This document shows, in pieces, positions 61,189 through 64,000 of a DNA stretch of 64,000 nt. Each line of letters starts with the position of its first letter. Positions within the stretch are counted from its first letter, which is position 1. The notes beneath the pieces were generated by a model. It saw nothing but the letters and a program-made list of their open reading frames with translations, ran no database searches and was not told where the DNA came from. The translations under genes were made by a program, and so were the position numbers. The stretch is from Propionicicella superfundia DSM 22317 (lineage in GTDB: Bacteria > Actinomycetota > Actinomycetes > Propionibacteriales > Propionibacteriaceae): positions 55,124 to 119,123 of the forward strand of contig NZ_KE384023.1 in assembly GCF_000423465.1 (NCBI RefSeq), in the 5' to 3' direction.

Positions 61189-63789
61189 ATGGAGTCTGAC
61201 GAGCTGACGGGGATGACCGGGATCCCGACCGGCGACATGCCTGGGGACAAGGTGCAGATCACGCAACGGCACGTGGACGGCGCGCGGGCGATCCTCCCCA
61301 GGCTGAACGCGCTGCTGGCGCCCGTGCTGGCCGACCCGGCGCGGCGCGCGGTGGTGGCGGTCCATGGCGGGTCGGGAGTCGGCAAGTCCGAGATCGGGGC
61401 GCTCCTGGCCCATCACCTGCGCCAGCGGGGAGTCGGCGCGTACGTCCTGTCGGGAGACAACTACCCGCGCCGTATCCCTGCCGCGAACGACGCCGAGCGG
61501 CTCTGGCGGTTCCGCGTCGCGGGGGTGCGGGCGCTTGCCGCGTCGGGCGCGTACGGCGCCGAGGAGAAGGCCGCGCTGGCCGCGCTCCAGGCTGCCGGGC
61601 AGGACGCCGACCGTGCGCTGTCGTACCGGCACCCATGGCTCCGGGTGTACCAGCGCGCCGGCGGGGCGGCGCTGCGCCGGTACATCGGAACACCTGACGA
61701 GATCGACTTCGACGAGGTGAACGGCATCCTCGACCGCTTCCATGCAGGGGCGGCCACCCTCACTCTCAAACGCATGGGTCGCACGCCGGATCATCTGTGG
61801 TACGACGACGTCGACGTGTCGGGTTCGCGCGTCATCGTCCTCGAATGGACGCACGGCAACAGCGCGTTCCTGCGGGGCGTCGACATCTCCGTCCTCCTCC
61901 ACAGCACGCCGGAGGAGACGCTCGCCCATCGGCGCGCCCGCGCCCGTGACGGTGCCATCGACAGCCCGTTCACCACGTTCGTCCTCGGCATCGAGCAGGA
62001 GTTGCTGGGGGCCCGGGCCGCGCAGGCGCAGATCGTGCTCAGCCGATCGGGCGAGTTGATGGACGAGGCCGGCCGGGCCCGTCTCGCGAGCAGGCCCCTG
62101 CCGGACGCGGGCCCGCTGCTCAACGTCTATCCCGACAGTCTGGCCGGGCGCCTCGCCGGGACGGTGGACCTCGTCCGGCACCCGGCCGTGGCCGGCGCGT
62201 TCGCCTCGGTCTACCTGCTGCCGAGCGTGTTCAACACCGACCTCGACCGAGGCTTCTCGGTCATCGACTACTCGCTGAGCCGTGGCCTGGTCGGTGACGA
62301 CGACCTGCCGGCCCTCGCCGCGGCGGGCCTGGACCTGAAACTCGACGTCGTCCTCAATCACGCGTCCGTCCTCTCGCCGCAGTTCCAGGATCTCCTGGCC
62401 CACGGACAGGACTCGCCCTACGCCGACTTCTTCATCGACTGGAACGCCTTCTGGGAGGGTTACGGGGAGATGACCCCCGGCGGGTACGTCCAACCCCGCC
62501 CCGAGATCATCGCCGACATGTTCTTCCGCAAGCCGGGGCTGCCGATCCTGATGGTGCGGATGCCCGACGGCCAGGAGGTGCCCTACTGGAACACCTTCTA
62601 TCAGGAGGTCCGGTACTCCGTCCCCGACGTGACGGACCTCATGTCGGCGGCCGGACTGCAGTACCGCGGCGCCGAGGTTCTGGCCGGGCGCGTCGCGGCC
62701 GCCCTCGAGTCCGACGAGGGGCCCGGCGGTGTCGACTTCACAGGGTTCGAGGACGTCCGGGACGTGGTCGTGGACCTGCTGGAGTCGCGGCGGCGCTACC
62801 TCGGGCAGATGGACCTCAACATCGCATCGGACAAGGTGTGGGAGTTCTATGCCGACGTCTTGGACACGCTGGCGTCCTACGGCGCGTCGATCGTCCGCCT
62901 GGACGCGTTCGCGTACGCGCCCAAGGAGCCCGGCGCGAGGAACTTCCTCAACGAGCCCGGCACCTGGGACCTGCTGGCCCGGGTGAGGGAGCTGGCCGAT
63001 GCCCGGGGGCTCACGCTGCTGCCCGAGATCCACTCCCGCTACGACGAGGGCGTCCACGAGCGGATCGCGGAGCAGGGCTTCCTGACCTACGACTTCTTCC
63101 TGCCGGGTCTCGTCATCGATGCGTTCGAGCGGCGCGACGGGACGGTCCTGCGGCGCTGGGCGGACGAACTGGTCGGCAAGCGGCTGCGCACCGTGAACAT
63201 GCTCGGCTGCCACGACGGGATCCCGCTGCTGGACCTGCGGGGGCTGCTGGACGACGACCGGATCGACGAGCTCATCTCGACCGTCGTGGCGCGAGGTGGC
63301 CACGTGAAGGACCTGCACGGGCAGAAGCAGGTGTACTACCAGGTGAACGCGACGTACTACAGCGCGCTCGGGGAGTCGGACGCGCGGCTGCTGCTGGCGC
63401 GGGCCATCCAGGTGTTCATGCCCGGCAAGCCACAGGTGTGGTATCTGGATCTGTTCGCCGGTCCCAACGACCACGCGGCGGTCGAACGCGCCGGGGCGGG
63501 CGGGCACAAGGAGGTCAACCGCACCAACCTCACCGCCGCCGAGGTCGCGGCCGGGCTGACGCGGCCGGTCGTCCGGCGGCAGCTCGACCTGTTGCGGTTC
63601 CGCACCACGTTTCCGGCGTTCGGGTTCGACGCGTCCTGCGAGGTCGGCGGCGAGGAACCGCACGAGGTGCGCCTCACCTGGCGTCGCGGTGGCTACACGG
63701 CCGAGCTCGCAGCGGATCTGGCGCGCGAGTCGTTCACGGTTCGCGGGTTCGGGCCCGACGGCGACGAGGTGTACGCGTTCGAGGCGTAG
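61189..63789 (+). CDS. P-loop kinase-like domain fused to GH13_18-type sucrose-phosphorylase-like enzyme
   Basis: An 866-residue two-domain protein. Residues 25-300 form a P-loop nucleotide kinase-like domain: Walker A GGSGVGKS (60-67), then LSGDNYPRR resembling uridine/adenylylsulfate kinase folds, and VIVLEWTHGNS. Residues 310-866 are a sucrose-phosphorylase-type glycoside hydrolase family 13 (subfamily 18) barrel. It has LDVVLNH (384-390 region), nucleophile D572 in VRLDAFAYA, acid/base E613 in LPEIHSRYD, and transition-state D676 in GCHDGIP. YQVNATYYSALG and the C-terminal beta domain match sucrose phosphorylases. The usual acceptor-site INRHYY reads VNRTNLT, so the acceptor is probably not plain fructose. 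It is the last gene of the ABC operon, and GAAGGAAGGACGG precedes ATG 61189. Likely role: phosphorolysis of an imported alpha-glucoside to glucose 1-phosphate, with phosphorylation of the other moiety or of the substrate. Confidence 0.8.
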   Translation: MESDELTGMTGIPTGDMPGDKVQITQRHVDGARAILPRLNALLAPVLADPARRAVVAVHGGSGVGKSEIGALLAHHLRQRGVGAYVLSGDNYPRRIPAANDAERLWRFRVAGVRALAASGAYGAEEKAALAALQAAGQDADRALSYRHPWLRVYQRAGGAALRRYIGTPDEIDFDEVNGILDRFHAGAATLTLKRMGRTPDHLWYDDVDVSGSRVIVLEWTHGNSAFLRGVDISVLLHSTPEETLAHRRARARDGAIDSPFTTFVLGIEQELLGARAAQAQIVLSRSGELMDEAGRARLASRPLPDAGPLLNVYPDSLAGRLAGTVDLVRHPAVAGAFASVYLLPSVFNTDLDRGFSVIDYSLSRGLVGDDDLPALAAAGLDLKLDVVLNHASVLSPQFQDLLAHGQDSPYADFFIDWNAFWEGYGEMTPGGYVQPRPEIIADMFFRKPGLPILMVRMPDGQEVPYWNTFYQEVRYSVPDVTDLMSAAGLQYRGAEVLAGRVAAALESDEGPGGVDFTGFEDVRDVVVDLLESRRRYLGQMDLNIASDKVWEFYADVLDTLASYGASIVRLDAFAYAPKEPGARNFLNEPGTWDLLARVRELADARGLTLLPEIHSRYDEGVHERIAEQGFLTYDFFLPGLVIDAFERRDGTVLRRWADELVGKRLRTVNMLGCHDGIPLLDLRGLLDDDRIDELISTVVARGGHVKDLHGQKQVYYQVNATYYSALGESDARLLLARAIQVFMPGKPQVWYLDLFAGPNDHAAVERAGAGGHKEVNRTNLTAAEVAAGLTRPVVRRQLDLLRFRTTFPAFGFDASCEVGGEEPHEVRLTWRRGGYTAELAADLARESFTVRGFGPDGDEVYAFEA

Positions 63790-63803
63790 GCGCCGGCGCG
63801 GCG

Positions 63804-64000
63804 TCAGGCGGCCGCGGGGGAGCCGAACAACGCGACGATGAATCCGCTGGTGCCGGGGTAGGGGAGCAGATCCCAGGTCGAGAACAGGTGATGGCGGACG
63901 AGCCGGGCCTGCTCGGCGTCGGCGAGGAACTCGTCGAACTCGTACCCGCGACCGGCGCCGAAGCCGACGACAAGTCGTCCGGTGGGGGCGAGCGCGGCGC
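63804..64000 (-). CDS. Class I SAM-dependent methyltransferase, C-terminal end (cut by window edge)
   Basis: Only the last 65 codons are present: LAPTGRLVVGFGAGRGYEFDE, DAEQARLVRHHLFSTWDLLP and a final strand FIVALFGSP. These are the end of a Rossmann-fold methyltransferase in which the target is unknown. It is convergent with the kinase-phosphorylase gene, with 14 bases between the stops, and the rest lies beyond 64000. Confidence 0.65.
   Translation of the reverse strand, partial: AALAPTGRLVVGFGAGRGYEFDEFLADAEQARLVRHHLFSTWDLLPYPGTSGFIVALFGSPAAA

Noticed and set aside
60163-63663. An 1166-codon open frame on the minus strand across the permease and kinase-phosphorylase genes
   Set aside because: Composition is the R/G/D/V-rich shadow typical of GC3 bias; the plus-strand genes are clearly real.
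61189-63789. Simple sucrose phosphorylase annotation
   Set aside because: The 300-residue P-loop domain and the changed acceptor motif make a plain sucrose phosphorylase assignment unsafe.

Overview
The window is high-GC DNA from an actinomycete, most likely a member of the Propionibacteriaceae. The strongest evidence is a complete methylmalonyl-CoA carboxytransferase (transcarboxylase) operon at 15.8-19.5 kb (5S, 12S, a small accessory protein and the biotinylated 1.3S subunit), the enzyme of the Wood-Werkman propionate cycle. SenX3/RegX3/PhoU, CarD next to an LpqE-like lipoprotein, and a DUF4032 protein are also actinobacterial. I see 55 protein-coding loci: one is cut by the right edge and three look broken (a sortase-signal remnant at 11.4 kb, an internally deleted acetyltransferase at 20.9 kb, a frameshifted membrane protein at 43.4 kb). 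I found no rRNA or tRNA genes, no prophage, no insertion sequence and no CRISPR array.

Layout. 0-9 kb: oligopeptidase B, a DUF2975/HTH pair, an Lrp regulator divergent from an aminotransferase plus thiamine-diphosphate enzyme operon, and a MarR/Bcr-type efflux pair. 9-15 kb: a C69 dipeptidase, glycerol-3-phosphate dehydrogenase, a patatin and an AlkD-like protein. 15.8-20.7 kb: transcarboxylase and phosphoglycerate mutase. 21-27.8 kb: YbjQ, the PhoU/SenX3/RegX3 phosphate circuit with a visible PHO-box array, a PRPP-synthetase-like protein, lipoprotein and CarD. 27.9-33 kb: IspF, IspD, an archaeal-type triose-phosphate isomerase, and a PTS permease controlled by a LicT-type antiterminator through a textbook RAT/terminator. 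33.5-39.6 kb: a zinc peptidase, a DUF2207 membrane protein, serine hydroxymethyltransferase and a MocR regulator. 39.8-42.7 kb: a Tm-1-like / twin PEP-hydrolase-like operon of unknown function. 44-56.4 kb: sugar kinases, YdcF, RlmB, CysS, DUF4032, an MsmK/UgpC-type ATPase, serine dehydratase and a DedA-like protein. 56.5-63.8 kb: a LacI-controlled sugar ABC operon ending in an unusual fusion of a P-loop kinase-like domain to a sucrose-phosphorylase-like (GH13_18-type) enzyme.

Three loci are the best candidates for undescribed biology. The first is the kinase-phosphorylase fusion with its importer, which suggests that an imported alpha-glucoside is phosphorolysed and one partner phosphorylated by the same polypeptide. 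The second is the MocR / Tm-1-like / twin TIM-barrel operon. The third is the Lrp-controlled aminotransferase/ThDP pair.

The intergenic spaces are unusually rich in repeats. At least five unrelated palindromic or clustered families occupy nearly every gap over 300 bp. Many genes also show a -10 hexamer placed 5-8 (mostly 6) bases before the start codon, the signature of leaderless mRNAs. That pattern settles several start codons below.
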